Of a stretch of 64,000 nucleotides of DNA, positions 51,225-60,350 are shown in pieces. The DNA is from Paraburkholderia sp041321145 (GTDB lineage Bacteria; Pseudomonadota; Gammaproteobacteria; Burkholderiales; Burkholderiaceae), in contig NZ_JBGGWA010000005.1 in NCBI RefSeq assembly GCF_041321145.1, forward strand, positions 310,001-374,000, read 5' to 3'. Every line of letters starts with the position of its first letter. Position 1 is the first letter of the stretch. The notes under the pieces were generated by a model. It saw only the letters and a list, made by a program, of their open reading frames with translations. It did not search any database and had not been told where the DNA came from. The translations under genes and the position numbers were made by a program.

Positions 51225-54200
51225 TCAGGCGTCCGTCACCGGCGCGCCATAGTGCGGCGCATCTTTCTGCGCGACGTGAATCGTCCCACCCGCCAGCGTA
51301 CGCAGCACCACATAAAACACAGGGGTCAGCATCAAGCCGAACAGCGTTACGCCGAGCATGCCGAAGAACACCGCGATACCCATCGCGTGACGCATCTCCG
51401 AGCCCGCGCCACTCGAGAGCACCAGCGGCACGACCCCCATGATGAACGCGATCGACGTCATCAGAATCGGACGCAGACGCAGGCGGCTCGCCTCGATTGC
51501 CGCCGATAGCGGCGTACGTCCGTCATGTTCGAGTTCGCGAGCGAATTCGACGATCAGAATCGCGTTCTTCGCCGACAACCCCACCAGCACCATCAAACCG
51601 ATCTGCGTGAAGATGTTGTTGTCGCCCGCCGTGAGCCATACACCGGTCAGCGCGGACAGCACACTCATCGGCACGATCAGGATCACCGCGAGCGGCAGTG
51701 TCAGGCTTTCGTACAGAGCAGCCAGCACGAGGAACACGAGCAGCACGCTGATCGGGAACACCCACAAGCCGGCATTGCCCGCGAGGATCTGCTGATACGT
51801 GAGGTCGGTCCATTCGAGCTTCACGCCATGCGGCAAGGTTTCCGCTGCCACGCGTTCGGCCGCGGCCTGCGCCTGACCCGACGAAAAGCCCGGCGCCGGT
51901 CCACCGTTGATATCGGCAGCGGTATAGCCGTTGTAACGCACGACCATTTCCGGACCATACGTAGGCGTCACCGTCACCAGCGATGACAACGGCACCATGT
52001 CTCCCGCCGCATTACGCGTCTTCAGTTGCAGGATGTCGTCGGCACGTTGACGGAACGGCGCGTCCGCCTGCACCCGCACCTGATACACGCGGCCGAAGCG
52101 GTTGAAGTCGTTCACATACAGCGAGCCCAGATAGATCTGCATCGTGTTGAACACGTCCGTGACCGGCACACCGAGTTGCTTGGCCTTCACGCGATCCAGG
52201 TCGACATTCAACTGCGGCACGTTGATCTGATAGCTCGAGAAGGTCGGTCCAAGTTCAGGCGTTTGCGCCGCTTTCTTCACGAACGCTTCCGCAGCCTTGT
52301 TCAACTCCGCATAACCTACCGCTCCGTGGTCTTCCAACTGCATCTTGAAGCCGCCGAGTGTGCCAAGACCGAGCACCGGAGGCGGCGGGAACACCGCGAC
52401 GAACGAATCCTTGATCGCGCCGTACTGCTGATTCAACGCACCGGCAATCGCACCGGCGGAGAGCTTCTTGCTGCCGCGCTCCTTGAAGGGTTTCAGCGTG
52501 ACGAACACGATGCCCGCGCTCGAACTATTCGTGAAGCCGTTCACCGACAAACCCGGGAAAGCCACCGCGCTTTCCACACCCGGCTGCTTAAGCGCGATCG
52601 CGCTCATATCGCGGATCACTTTTTCCGTGCGATCCAGCGATGCGCCGTTCGGCAACTGCGCAAATGCAATCAGATATTCCTTGTCCTGCGCCGGCACGAA
52701 GCCGCCCGGCACGACACGCGAGATCAGCACGGTTGCGCCCAACAGGATCGCGTACACCGCGAGCATCGCACCCTTACGACGAAGCACGCCCGTCACGCCG
52801 CGGCCATACGCTGTCGAGCCGCGACGAAACACCTTGTTGAAGCCCTTGAAAAAGCGCCCCAGCACGCGATTCATCACCCGCGTCAGGAAGTCTTCCTTCG
52901 CGCCGTGGCTACGCAACAGCATCGCGGACAACGCCGGCGACAAGGTCAGCGAGTTGAACGCCGAGATCACCGTCGAGATCGCGATGGTCATGGCGAACTG
53001 CTTGTAGAACTGGCCCGTCAAGCCGGTCATGAAAGCGAGCGGCACGAACACGGCCACCAGCGTCAGCGCGATGGCGATAATCGGCCCGCTGACTTCCTGC
53101 ATTGCCTTGTAGGTCGCGTCACGCGCGCTGAGTCCGCTTTCGATGTTCCGTTCGACGTTCTCCACCACCACGATCGCATCGTCCACCACGATCCCGATCG
53201 CGAGCACCATGCCGAACAATGACAACGCATTGATCGAGAATCCGAACGCGAGCAGCAACGAGAACGTCCCGACAATCGACACCGGCACCGCAATCAACGG
53301 AATGATCGACGCACGCCACGTCTGCAGGAACACGATCACGACGATCACCACCAGCGCGATCGCTTCGAGCAGCGTGTGGATCACCGCTTCGATACTCGAG
53401 CGCACGAACTGCGTCGGGTCGTAGACGATCTTGTATTCGACGCCCGCCGGCATGTCTTGCGCCAGTTCCTTCATCGCGGAACGAACCTGATCGGAAATCG
53501 CGAGCGAGTTCGCGCCGGGCGCCTGATTGATCGCGAGTGCCACGGCAGGCTTGTTATCGAGCAGCGAACGCAGGCCATATTCCGATGCCGCCAGTTCGAT
53601 CCGCGCGATATCGCGCAGGTACGTCACGCCGCCATCCGGCGCGGTTTTGACGATGATGTCGCCGAATTCGCCCTCAGTCTTCAAACGGCCACGCGCGTTC
53701 ACCGACAACTGCAATTGCGTGCCCGGCACCGAAGGCGATGCGCCGATCACTCCGGCTGCCACCTGAATGTTCTGCTCACGGATCGCGTTGACCACTTCGG
53801 TCGCCGTCAAACCACGTTGTGCGACCTTCTGCGGATCGAGCCACACACGCATCGCGTAGTCGCCCGAACCCCACAGTTGCACTTCGCCGACGCCCTGAAT
53901 CCGCGCAAGCCGATCCTTGACGTTGAGCAGCGCGTAGTTGCGCAGATACGTCATGTCGTAGCGATTGTTCGGCGAGATCAGGTGGACCACCATCGTCAGT
54001 GTCGGCGAACTCTTGATGGTCGTGATGCCGAGACGCTGCACGTCTTCCGGCAGGCGTGGCAGCGCCTGGTTGACGCGGTTCTGCACCAGCTGCGTCGCAA
54101 GGTCCGGATTGGTGCCGAGCTTGAAGGTCACTGTCAGCGTGAGATTGCCGTCGCTATTCGCTTGCGACTGCATGTACAGCATGTTCTCGACGCCGTTGAT

Positions 54201-54410
54201 CTGCTCTTCAAGCGGCGCGGCGACGGCCTCGGCGATCACTTTCGGATTGGCGCCCGGATATTGCGCGTGCACCACCACGGAAGGCGGCACGACTTCCGGG
54301 TACTCCGAAATCGGCAGCTTGAAGAGCGAAATGATGCCCCCCAGCAGGATCAGTACCGACAGCACGCCGGCAAAGATAGGCCGGTCGATGAAGAATTTGG
54401 ATATGTTCAT
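51225..54410 (-). CDS. ceoB: RND multidrug efflux pump inner-membrane transporter (CeoB/BpeF type)
   Basis: A 1061-residue HAE-1 RND pump with 12 helices. It opens NISKFFIDRPIFAGVLSVLI; the proton-relay Asp pair lies in VLAIGIVVDDAIVVVENVER in helix 4. The porter domain has QYPGANPKVIAEAVAAPLEEQINGVENMLY. It pumps drugs from the periplasm or inner leaflet out with the membrane fusion and outer-membrane proteins. The neighbouring llpE-like gene and divergent LysR match the CeoAB-OpcM and BpeEF-OprC loci, known for chloramphenicol, trimethoprim and fluoroquinolone efflux. Confidence 0.95.
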   Translation of the reverse strand: MNISKFFIDRPIFAGVLSVLILLGGIISLFKLPISEYPEVVPPSVVVHAQYPGANPKVIAEAVAAPLEEQINGVENMLYMQSQANSDGNLTLTVTFKLGTNPDLATQLVQNRVNQALPRLPEDVQRLGITTIKSSPTLTMVVHLISPNNRYDMTYLRNYALLNVKDRLARIQGVGEVQLWGSGDYAMRVWLDPQKVAQRGLTATEVVNAIREQNIQVAAGVIGASPSVPGTQLQLSVNARGRLKTEGEFGDIIVKTAPDGGVTYLRDIARIELAASEYGLRSLLDNKPAVALAINQAPGANSLAISDQVRSAMKELAQDMPAGVEYKIVYDPTQFVRSSIEAVIHTLLEAIALVVIVVIVFLQTWRASIIPLIAVPVSIVGTFSLLLAFGFSINALSLFGMVLAIGIVVDDAIVVVENVERNIESGLSARDATYKAMQEVSGPIIAIALTLVAVFVPLAFMTGLTGQFYKQFAMTIAISTVISAFNSLTLSPALSAMLLRSHGAKEDFLTRVMNRVLGRFFKGFNKVFRRGSTAYGRGVTGVLRRKGAMLAVYAILLGATVLISRVVPGGFVPAQDKEYLIAFAQLPNGASLDRTEKVIRDMSAIALKQPGVESAVAFPGLSVNGFTNSSSAGIVFVTLKPFKERGSKKLSAGAIAGALNQQYGAIKDSFVAVFPPPPVLGLGTLGGFKMQLEDHGAVGYAELNKAAEAFVKKAAQTPELGPTFSSYQINVPQLNVDLDRVKAKQLGVPVTDVFNTMQIYLGSLYVNDFNRFGRVYQVRVQADAPFRQRADDILQLKTRNAAGDMVPLSSLVTVTPTYGPEMVVRYNGYTAADINGGPAPGFSSGQAQAAAERVAAETLPHGVKLEWTDLTYQQILAGNAGLWVFPISVLLVFLVLAALYESLTLPLAVILIVPMSVLSALTGVWLTAGDNNIFTQIGLMVLVGLSAKNAILIVEFARELEHDGRTPLSAAIEASRLRLRPILMTSIAFIMGVVPLVLSSGAGSEMRHAMGIAVFFGMLGVTLFGLMLTPVFYVVLRTLAGGTIHVAQKDAPHYGAPVTDA

Positions 54411-54513
54411 GGGAAGCTCTTAAAGATGGAGCATGCGCACGCTAAGGCTTTGTAATTGCGGCTCACTAAACGCAGCTAAATAAGCGCAGCCAAATAAGCG
54501 CGGTGCACGAGGC

Positions 54514-55725
54514 TCACGAATTCTTGTCCGCGGCTTTCGCACGCGCCTGCGCGAGCGGCGCGCTGTTCGGATCCTGATCGGTGGTCATCGGCACCTTGTG
54601 AGCGCGCACTGAATCACCCGGACGCACACGCTGGATACCGTTCACGACGATCCGGTCGGTCGCCTGCAAACCGCCCTTCACCACGCGCAGATTGCCCTGC
54701 ATGCTGCCCACGGAGATTTCGCGATATACGACGTGATTGCTCTGATCGACCACCAGCACGAATTTCTTGTCCTGATCGGTGCCCACGGCTGCGTCGTCGA
54801 TCAGCAGTGCCGGATGCGGCTCGCTGCCGCCGACCTTTACGCGCGCATATAAGCCGGGAATCAATGCGCCATCCTGATTATCGAAGCGCGCACGTACCCG
54901 GATCGTGCCCGACGACGTATCGAGCCGGTTGTCGACGGATTCGATCGTGCCGCTGCGCGAATAGCCGCTTTCATCCGCGAGGCCCAGTTCCACCGGCACC
55001 TTGCGGCCGTCTTTCGCGCGGCTCAGGTATTGCAGATAGGTTTGTTCGTCAGCGTCGAACGATGCGTAGATCGGCGAAACCGACACGAGCGTGGTCAGCG
55101 GCGCCGAGCTTGCACCCGCGGACACTACGTTGCCCACCGTGATTTCCGCACGCGACACGCGCCCCGCCACCGGCGCGACGATCTTCGTGTAGCCGAGATT
55201 GATGCGCGCGGTTTCGACGGCGGCTTGCGCGGCCTTCAGGTTGGCGCTCGCTTCACGCGCGGCGTTCTGCTTCTCATCGTAATCGCGCTTGGCGATCGCG
55301 TTGTCGGCAAGCAGGCGTTGCGCGCGTTCCCAATCGCTTTGCGTGTAGCCGGTACGCGCTTGCGCCGCCGCGAGCTGTGCTTCCGCGCGATCCACTTCGG
55401 CGGCGTACGGACGCGGATCGATCACGAACAGCGTGTCGCCCTTCTTCACGAGTGCGCCGTCCTTGAAGTTGACGGACACGATGGTGCCTGGCACCTGCGA
55501 ACGGACGTCCACTTTTTCGACCGCTTCGAGGCGGCCTGAATAGCTTTGCCAGTCGGTGATCGTTTTTTGCACCACGGTGGCCACATCGACTTCTGGCACG
55601 ATGGTCGGTGCAGCAGGCGAACTCGCGTCGACGCGAATCGCGCCGAACGTGCCGAGCCCCGCCACGACGATAACGACCAGGGCGGCAATCGCCACACGGC
55701 GACGGGAAAGAGGAAGGATAGTCAT
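54514..55725 (-). CDS. ceoA: RND efflux membrane fusion protein (CeoA/BpeE type)
   Basis: A 403-residue periplasmic adaptor with an N-terminal membrane anchor (RVAIAALVVIVVAGLGTFGA). The lipoyl, helical hairpin and barrel parts follow (SQVPGTIVSVNFKDGALVKKGDTLFVIDPRPYAAEVDRAE; NLGYTKIVAPVAGRVSRAEI). It joins the RND pump with OpcM. The ATG at 55725 follows GGGAGC. A 103-base gap to the pump gene holds a short imperfect direct repeat around 54470-54500 (two AAATAAGCGC). Confidence 0.93.
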   Translation of the reverse strand: MTILPLSRRRVAIAALVVIVVAGLGTFGAIRVDASSPAAPTIVPEVDVATVVQKTITDWQSYSGRLEAVEKVDVRSQVPGTIVSVNFKDGALVKKGDTLFVIDPRPYAAEVDRAEAQLAAAQARTGYTQSDWERAQRLLADNAIAKRDYDEKQNAAREASANLKAAQAAVETARINLGYTKIVAPVAGRVSRAEITVGNVVSAGASSAPLTTLVSVSPIYASFDADEQTYLQYLSRAKDGRKVPVELGLADESGYSRSGTIESVDNRLDTSSGTIRVRARFDNQDGALIPGLYARVKVGGSEPHPALLIDDAAVGTDQDKKFVLVVDQSNHVVYREISVGSMQGNLRVVKGGLQATDRIVVNGIQRVRPGDSVRAHKVPMTTDQDPNSAPLAQARAKAADKNS

Positions 55726-55759
55726 GAGAAGCTCCCGATATCGTTGATTGAAGTTCTGT

Positions 55760-56635
55760 TTATCGATGGGCGCGCGCATCGAAGCGCCACTGAAAAAATC
55801 GCACCGCTTCCTGCAATGCGGGCGGATGATCGGCTAATGCGGCATGCGAGACGCTCGGATAGCGAACCACCTGGGTCAGCACACCCGCGTCGATCAGACT
55901 GCTCGCGTACTTCTCCGCTTCCACATGCAGCACATCGTTTTGCGCCGTCGCGATCAGCGTGGCCGGCAGGCCCGCGAGGCGCGACGATTCAAGCGGCGCG
56001 GCATACGGATGCATGCGCTGCGACGCTTGCGGCAGATATGCGCGATAACACGCCGCGCATTCCTTCGCGGTGATGTCCGAGCCGAGACGCTGCTCGTCGC
56101 CGAGGCGCGTGAGGCTCGGATCCAGCATCGGTCCGAACAGCGCTTGCGCTGCAATGCGCACGTCGCCACGGTCACGCGCGATGAACGCCAGGCAATTGGC
56201 CAACTGCCCGCCCGCATCGTGGCCGGCCACGCCGACCTTCTTGCTGTTGCCGCCGAACGCTCGTGCTCTTGTTTGCACCCACAGTGCTGCGCGATGTGCG
56301 TCTTCAGGCGCGGCGGGAAACGGAAACTGCGGCGCCAGCGAATAACCGACCGACACGACCAAAGCAGGTAAGTGTTCTGCGAAATAGCGCGCGGCGTAGT
56401 CGGCCTGATCGATCGAACCCTTCGTAAAGCCGCCGCCGTGAAAATAAAGCAGTACTGGCAGTGCGGTTTTCTGTGCGTGCCGGTACAAACGCAACGTGAT
56501 GTCCTGCGCGTGCCCCTCGATCAGCACGTCAGTGATCTCGAGTGCCGTGCGATCAACCTGTGCTGAGCCGCTGCCGGCGGGCACAAAGGAGTACGGCGGT
56601 TTAAATGCATCCATGTCGAGCCGCGCAATGCGCAT
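55760..56635 (-). CDS. llpE: LlpE-like alpha/beta-hydrolase with Asp at the nucleophile site
   Basis: A 291-residue HSL/BD-FAE-type alpha/beta-hydrolase. The oxyanion motif HGGG is at 66-69, and the Asp/His of the triad are seen at 234 (QNDVLH) and 264 (SVSHAALADH). The expected GDSAGG reads GHDAGG, so Asp140 replaces the nucleophilic Ser. It lies 34 bases upstream of the adaptor gene on the same strand, the llpE position in ceo/bpe loci. Whether it is active, uses an Asp nucleophile, or has lost catalysis is open. It shares a divergent promoter region with the LysR gene. Confidence 0.8.
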   Translation of the reverse strand: MRIARLDMDAFKPPYSFVPAGSGSAQVDRTALEITDVLIEGHAQDITLRLYRHAQKTALPVLLYFHGGGFTKGSIDQADYAARYFAEHLPALVVSVGYSLAPQFPFPAAPEDAHRAALWVQTRARAFGGNSKKVGVAGHDAGGQLANCLAFIARDRGDVRIAAQALFGPMLDPSLTRLGDEQRLGSDITAKECAACYRAYLPQASQRMHPYAAPLESSRLAGLPATLIATAQNDVLHVEAEKYASSLIDAGVLTQVVRYPSVSHAALADHPPALQEAVRFFQWRFDARAHR

Positions 56636-56650
56636 AGAACTTCAATGGTG

Positions 56651-56770
56651 CGAATTGTGGGTTCGGCAGACTCGTAAATAAATGCCTATAATCCGGCAAC
56701 ACAATTCGGCGCCCCTGAACAATCGAATCCGATGCTCTGCGAATTGGCTGCGGATTCGATTCCTGTTCAG
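56651..56770. promoter_or_regulatory. Divergent llpE/LysR control region with nested inverted repeats
   Basis: CGAATTGTG (56651-56659) and CACAATTCG (56700-56708) form a perfect 9-bp inverted repeat around a consensus -10 TATAAT (56687-56692) for the LysR gene. Downstream, AATCGAATCCG (56721-56731) and CGGATTCGATT (56751-56761) form an 11-bp stem, extended by CTGAAC (56715-56720) and GTTCAG (56765-56770). The second would be a leader hairpin in the regulator mRNA. Confidence 0.65.
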
Positions 56771-56798
56771 TGCGCCCGCCCCTTTCTGGAGGTTTGCA

Positions 56799-57803
56799 AT
56801 GGACCGGCTTCAGGCCATGCAAGTGTTCACGCGCGTCGTCGACACCAACAGCTTTACCCGTGCAGCGGAAACGCTCGACCTGCCGCGCGCATCCGTTACC
56901 ACCATCATTCAGAACCTCGAAGCGTTCCTCGGCACACGTCTGATGCATCGGACCACGCGGCGTTTGTCGCTGACGCCGGACGGCGCCGCGTATTACGAAC
57001 GCTGCGTGCGCATCCTTGCGGACGTCGAAGAGACCGAGGCCAGTTTTCAGAGCGGCAATAAAAAGCCGCACGGCAAGCTACGCATCGACATGCCGGGATC
57101 GATTGGACGCTTGCTGGTGATTCCTTCGCTGTGTGAATTCCACACGCGCTACCCCGACATCGACCTGCAGCTTGGGTTGACGGACCGGCCCGTCGACCTG
57201 TTGCAGGAAGGCGTGGATTGCGTGGTGCGGGTGGGCGCGCTACAGGATTCGTCGCTGGTGGCGCGGCGTATCGGTTTGTTCGAGGGCGTGACGTGCGCGT
57301 CCCCCGACTACATCGAGCGCGCGGGCATGCCTATGACGCTCGAGGATCTGGAGAATCACAAAGCAGTCAACTATTTCTCGAGCCGCACGGGGCGCACGAT
57401 CGATTGGGCCTTCAAGGTTGATGGCAAAGAAGTTGAAGTGAAGATGAAGGGCATCGTGTCGGTCAACGACGCGGATGCCTACGTAACATGCGGACTCGAA
57501 GGCTTCGGTTTGGTGCAGCCGGCGCTCTTCATGGTACTGCCGCATCTGCGTTCGGGTCAGCTGGTAGAAGTGCTGCCGGAGCTGAAACCTTTGCCGATGC
57601 CAATTTCCGCAGTCTATCCGCACAGTCGTCATCTGTCGCCTAAAGTCCGGGTTTTCGTAGACTGGATTGCGGAGTTGTTCGATCGCTGCCCGTTGCTAAG
57701 CGGCCGCGGGAGTCTGGACGCGACGTGCACGAAGCGAACTTTTGAGGAACGCGAATCTGCTCCGATGCTCGATACGCCGGTGATAACAGAGTGGGTTGCT
57801 TGA
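56799..57803 (+). CDS. ceoR: LysR-family regulator of the efflux locus (CeoR/BpeT type)
   Basis: A 334-residue LysR regulator: HTH RLQAMQVFTRVVDTNSFTRAAETLDLPRASVTTIIQNLEAFLGTRL, then effector domain KLRIDMPGSIGRLLVIPSLC and VDLLQEGVDCVVRVGALQDSS. The ATG at 56799 follows GGAGGTTTGC. It is divergent from the llpE-like gene and the RND genes, the same layout as ceoR/bpeT. It probably activates that operon in response to a small molecule such as salicylate or drugs. An extended C-terminal tail (KRTFEERESAPML) is present. Confidence 0.87.
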   Translation: MDRLQAMQVFTRVVDTNSFTRAAETLDLPRASVTTIIQNLEAFLGTRLMHRTTRRLSLTPDGAAYYERCVRILADVEETEASFQSGNKKPHGKLRIDMPGSIGRLLVIPSLCEFHTRYPDIDLQLGLTDRPVDLLQEGVDCVVRVGALQDSSLVARRIGLFEGVTCASPDYIERAGMPMTLEDLENHKAVNYFSSRTGRTIDWAFKVDGKEVEVKMKGIVSVNDADAYVTCGLEGFGLVQPALFMVLPHLRSGQLVEVLPELKPLPMPISAVYPHSRHLSPKVRVFVDWIAELFDRCPLLSGRGSLDATCTKRTFEERESAPMLDTPVITEWVA

Positions 57804-57844
57804 CGCGGGTTCTTTGAAGTACAAAATCTGGAACAGTGAATTCC

Positions 57845-57868
57845 AACCGCGGCGCTAATGCCGCGGTT
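57845..57868 (+). terminator. Hairpin after the LysR gene
   Basis: AACCGCGGC (57845-57853) and GCCGCGGTT (57860-57868) form a perfect 9-bp stem with a 6-base loop, 42 bases past the stop. No T-run follows, so termination strength is uncertain. Confidence 0.5.
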
Positions 57869-58016
57869 GCCTGAGTGACGCGCTGGTCGCCGCGATTGTT
57901 CTGGAATCGCGACAATTCATTTCGCGAAAGTGCGATTTATCCGCACCGCTTCGAAGTCTACATTTCACCCTGTCGCAGCGCTGCTTGTGCTGCAAACAAG
58001 TTGACAGGAGTGAATC

Positions 58017-58331
58017 ATGAAACGCAATCTCTTAGCAGGTCTGGCTCTTTCGCTGCTTGCCAGCGGATCGGTTTTTGCTCAAGGCAATGGCGGTGGTGGT
58101 GGCATTGGCCGCGCCGGCACGTACGAAACGCAACCGGCCCCGACGACGAGCGGCAAAACCCGTGCTGAAGTGAAAGCCGAACTAGTGGCGGCGTATCGCG
58201 ACGGGTCGCTGCCTTCGCTGAATCGCACCACGTATCCGAATAAGGGTCTTGTTGGTCAAACGCAAGCAGCGCGCATTGCGCTGCAGGAAGGCGCTGGCGG
58301 CGATGTGGCACGGTTTGCCAACGGGCGGTGA
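58017..58331 (+). CDS. DUF4148-family secreted protein
   Basis: A 104-residue protein with a signal peptide of about 22 residues (LAGLALSLLASGSVFAQG). A Gly-rich stretch (GNGGGGGIGRAG) follows, then the DUF4148-like segment KTRAEVKAELVAAYRDGSLPSLNRTTYPNKG. Such small periplasmic proteins are abundant in Burkholderiales; the function is unknown. ACAGGAG before the ATG supports the start. Confidence 0.85.
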   Translation: MKRNLLAGLALSLLASGSVFAQGNGGGGGIGRAGTYETQPAPTTSGKTRAEVKAELVAAYRDGSLPSLNRTTYPNKGLVGQTQAARIALQEGAGGDVARFANGR

Positions 58332-58341
58332 GGCGAAGATT

Positions 58342-58380
58342 CCGCAATGATTCGGTTTCCAAAATAAATCGTCATTGCGG
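58342..58380 (+). terminator. Possible terminator after the DUF4148 gene
   Basis: CCGCAATGA (58342-58350) and TCATTGCGG (58372-58380) form a 9-bp stem with a 21-base A/T-rich loop, 10 bases past the stop. It also separates the gene from the small ORF at 58415. Confidence 0.5.
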
Positions 58381-58414
58381 GGCTATCTGTGGACTCTTCA
58401 TAAAGGAGCACATC

Positions 58415-58489
58415 ATGACACCGTCTGAACTCGATCATTGGGATGCGGATGCGCCTGTGTGGATGCCTTATCGGGCACCGCAGCGATAG
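58415..58489 (+). CDS. Candidate small peptide gene (24 residues)
   Basis: An ATG with an excellent Shine-Dalgarno (AAAGGAG at 58402-58408, 6 bases before the ATG) opens a 24-codon frame ending in TAG. The peptide is acidic, with two Trp and a Pro/Tyr-rich end (DADAPVWMPYRAP). It was not recognised as part of a known family. It sits between the DUF4148 terminator-like hairpin and the large inverted repeat element. It may be a real small protein, or a translated leader. Confidence 0.4.
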   Translation: MTPSELDHWDADAPVWMPYRAPQR

Positions 58490-58549
58490 GGTGTTGAGGT
58501 TTTTTTTGCCTGTGCGGCTGTTTGTTTTTTTGTGGTTCTGGTTTTTGCG

Positions 58550-59229
58550 GCTTTTCTTGATTTGTTTGTGGTCTATTGATTTGTTTGTGGTCTATTAGCG
58601 TTCCCCCTGTGCGGGGGCACCTACTTTTCTTTGCCTGCTGCAAAGAAAAGTAGGCAAAAGAAAGCAGCTCAAACCGCTAATGCTAAGCGGCTCCCGCAGC
58701 CAGCAAACGGTAGTGGCCCCGTGGAATCCGTGTTCTCGCACATTCGGCACTAGTGACAAGGGCGTCATACTTCCGGCGACGCTGCGCGCGCCGAAGAGTA
58801 TTTCCTAAAGCCGCTCGCTACGTTTTGACACTCGAATTTTGCTCAGGACCATTGGCTCGTAATTGCATTACAACCACAACATACCGACATTCATTCGAAA
58901 TTGTGGTTCGCCCATCCGTGCAGAGGCCCATCGCCGGGGCGAAGCTGATGGTCCCACTTGCTCAAACGAAGCCCCTGGTTTCCCATGTAGACTCGTCCGC
59001 GACGCACGCAGTGCGGAGTGGGAGCTGATGAGTCCTTTGTCACTAGCACCTGAAGGTGCGATGACCCGGATTCCACGGGGCCACTGGCCCCTCCAAGCCA
59101 GGAGAGCCGCTTAGTATTAGCGGTTTGAGCCGCTTTCTTTTGCCTACTTTTCTTTGCGGCGGCAAAGAAAAGTAGGTGCCCCCCCGCACAGGGGGAACAC
59201 TAATAGACCACAAACAATTCAAGAAAAGC
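58550..59229. repeat. Large inverted-repeat element (about 200-bp arms)
   Basis: Left arm 58550-58768 and right arm 59027-59229 are inverted copies, with small differences, around a 258-base centre. Each arm contains its own perfect 15-bp hairpin (CCTACTTTTCTTTGC and complement, at 58620-58654 and 59143-59176). Each arm also has a conserved GTGGCCCCGTGGAATCCG. The left arm has a 19-base exact duplication (58557-58575 and 58576-58594). The centre has no convincing gene. No transposase is seen; a non-autonomous mobile element or a REP-like regulatory repeat is possible. This covers the 787-base gap before the next gene. Confidence 0.75.
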
Positions 59230-59276
59230 ACCGCCACAATCACCCAACCAAATGCCGCCACCAAAGGCAAAAAAAA

Positions 59277-60350
59277 CTACCTCTTCGGCACCCCATCCCG
59301 CCACTCTCCCCAATGGGTAGCAATATCCTGCACGAGCGGATTCCCAGACTGGAACAGATTCTCGATAGCAATCGCAAAGCCCCCTTGCGCAGCATAGTTA
59401 AGCAGATTATCCGCACTAGTCTGCCCATCATATGGCCGGTCAAAATCCGACCCAGCGCGCACCACCGCAACGCGATTCAAATCGACCTTATGCACAGAGG
59501 CGGCGCGCTTAAGCGCCTCATACGTCGCGTTATCCTCCTGCTGCGTAGTGCAATAAACTCCCTTGTTGTCGGTCAGAATCCTGGTCCAATCCCGAGCCCG
59601 CTGCCCAAGCAACGTCCCTGACCACCAGGTGTCTCCTGCCAGCGTATCGCATTGAATGACCGTAGGCGGCCGATTCGCCGGCGCATAAGAATACTTGGCC
59701 CGCGCAGCCTGAGCCTGCGCGTTATCGGAAAGCACAACGCTGCGCGACAAAGCAAACGCCGTATCGGCAAGCTGAGTATTCAACTGAAACACCTCCGTCC
59801 GATAATCGAGCGGCGGCTTGTCCGTTGGACTCTTGGTATTGATCCCAAGGTACCCCGTGTTCCAGCCGGCCGGAATCTCCCGCCCGTCGATCTCCCACTG
59901 AATCCCGAAGTCGACCAGATACTTCGCCCACGCGGCCGACCCAACCGTGCCCTGTTGCGGATCGATCCCGGCAATCCCCGCAACCATAAAGTACGTATGC
60001 CGCAAATCGAAGCGCGGCGAGAAGGTGAGCGCCATGATCGACGCGGCAGCATTCGCATGCCCCATGCCGGTAGTCATGACGCACACGTCCTGCTTATTGC
60101 AATGCACCGTCGGGTAATCGGGCGATAACCCGTCCACCGGAATTTCACGCCATGGTCCGAGCCGATCGAGCCACACCTGCCCCTCCGGCCCGAACATCGA
60201 AATGATCATTACCTTGACCGGCCGCCCATGCGAGCCGCCGTCGCCCTGCGAGAAACCGTCGTTGTCGTCCGCGCTGGCGGGTCCGGACGAAAAGGCGGCA
60301 CACGCCGCGAGTGTCATTGCGCAGAGGGCGCCGAGTGTGCGAGTCAGCAT
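59277..60350 (-). CDS. Purine nucleoside permease (NUP family)
   Basis: A 357-residue protein with a signal peptide (LGALCAMTLAACAAF, possible lipobox LAAC) and an Asp/Gly-rich linker. The NUP pattern follows: VKVMIISMFGPEGQVWLDRLGP, VMTTGMGHANAAASIMALTFSPRFDLRHTYFMVAGIAGID. Members are annotated as purine nucleoside permeases and resemble phosphorylase-like folds. Its export signal puts it in the periplasm. It is monocistronic. Confidence 0.85.
   Translation of the reverse strand: MLTRTLGALCAMTLAACAAFSSGPASADDNDGFSQGDGGSHGRPVKVMIISMFGPEGQVWLDRLGPWREIPVDGLSPDYPTVHCNKQDVCVMTTGMGHANAAASIMALTFSPRFDLRHTYFMVAGIAGIDPQQGTVGSAAWAKYLVDFGIQWEIDGREIPAGWNTGYLGINTKSPTDKPPLDYRTEVFQLNTQLADTAFALSRSVVLSDNAQAQAARAKYSYAPANRPPTVIQCDTLAGDTWWSGTLLGQRARDWTRILTDNKGVYCTTQQEDNATYEALKRAASVHKVDLNRVAVVRAGSDFDRPYDGQTSADNLLNYAAQGGFAIAIENLFQSGNPLVQDIATHWGEWRDGVPKR

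Noticed and set aside
52026..53222. 398-residue plus-strand frame opposite the RND pump
   Set aside because: Antisense to a strongly conserved pump; no motif.
58753..59028. 91-residue frame in the centre of the inverted-repeat element
   Set aside because: Starts in the arm, no RBS and no family resemblance; more likely chance or a decayed gene.
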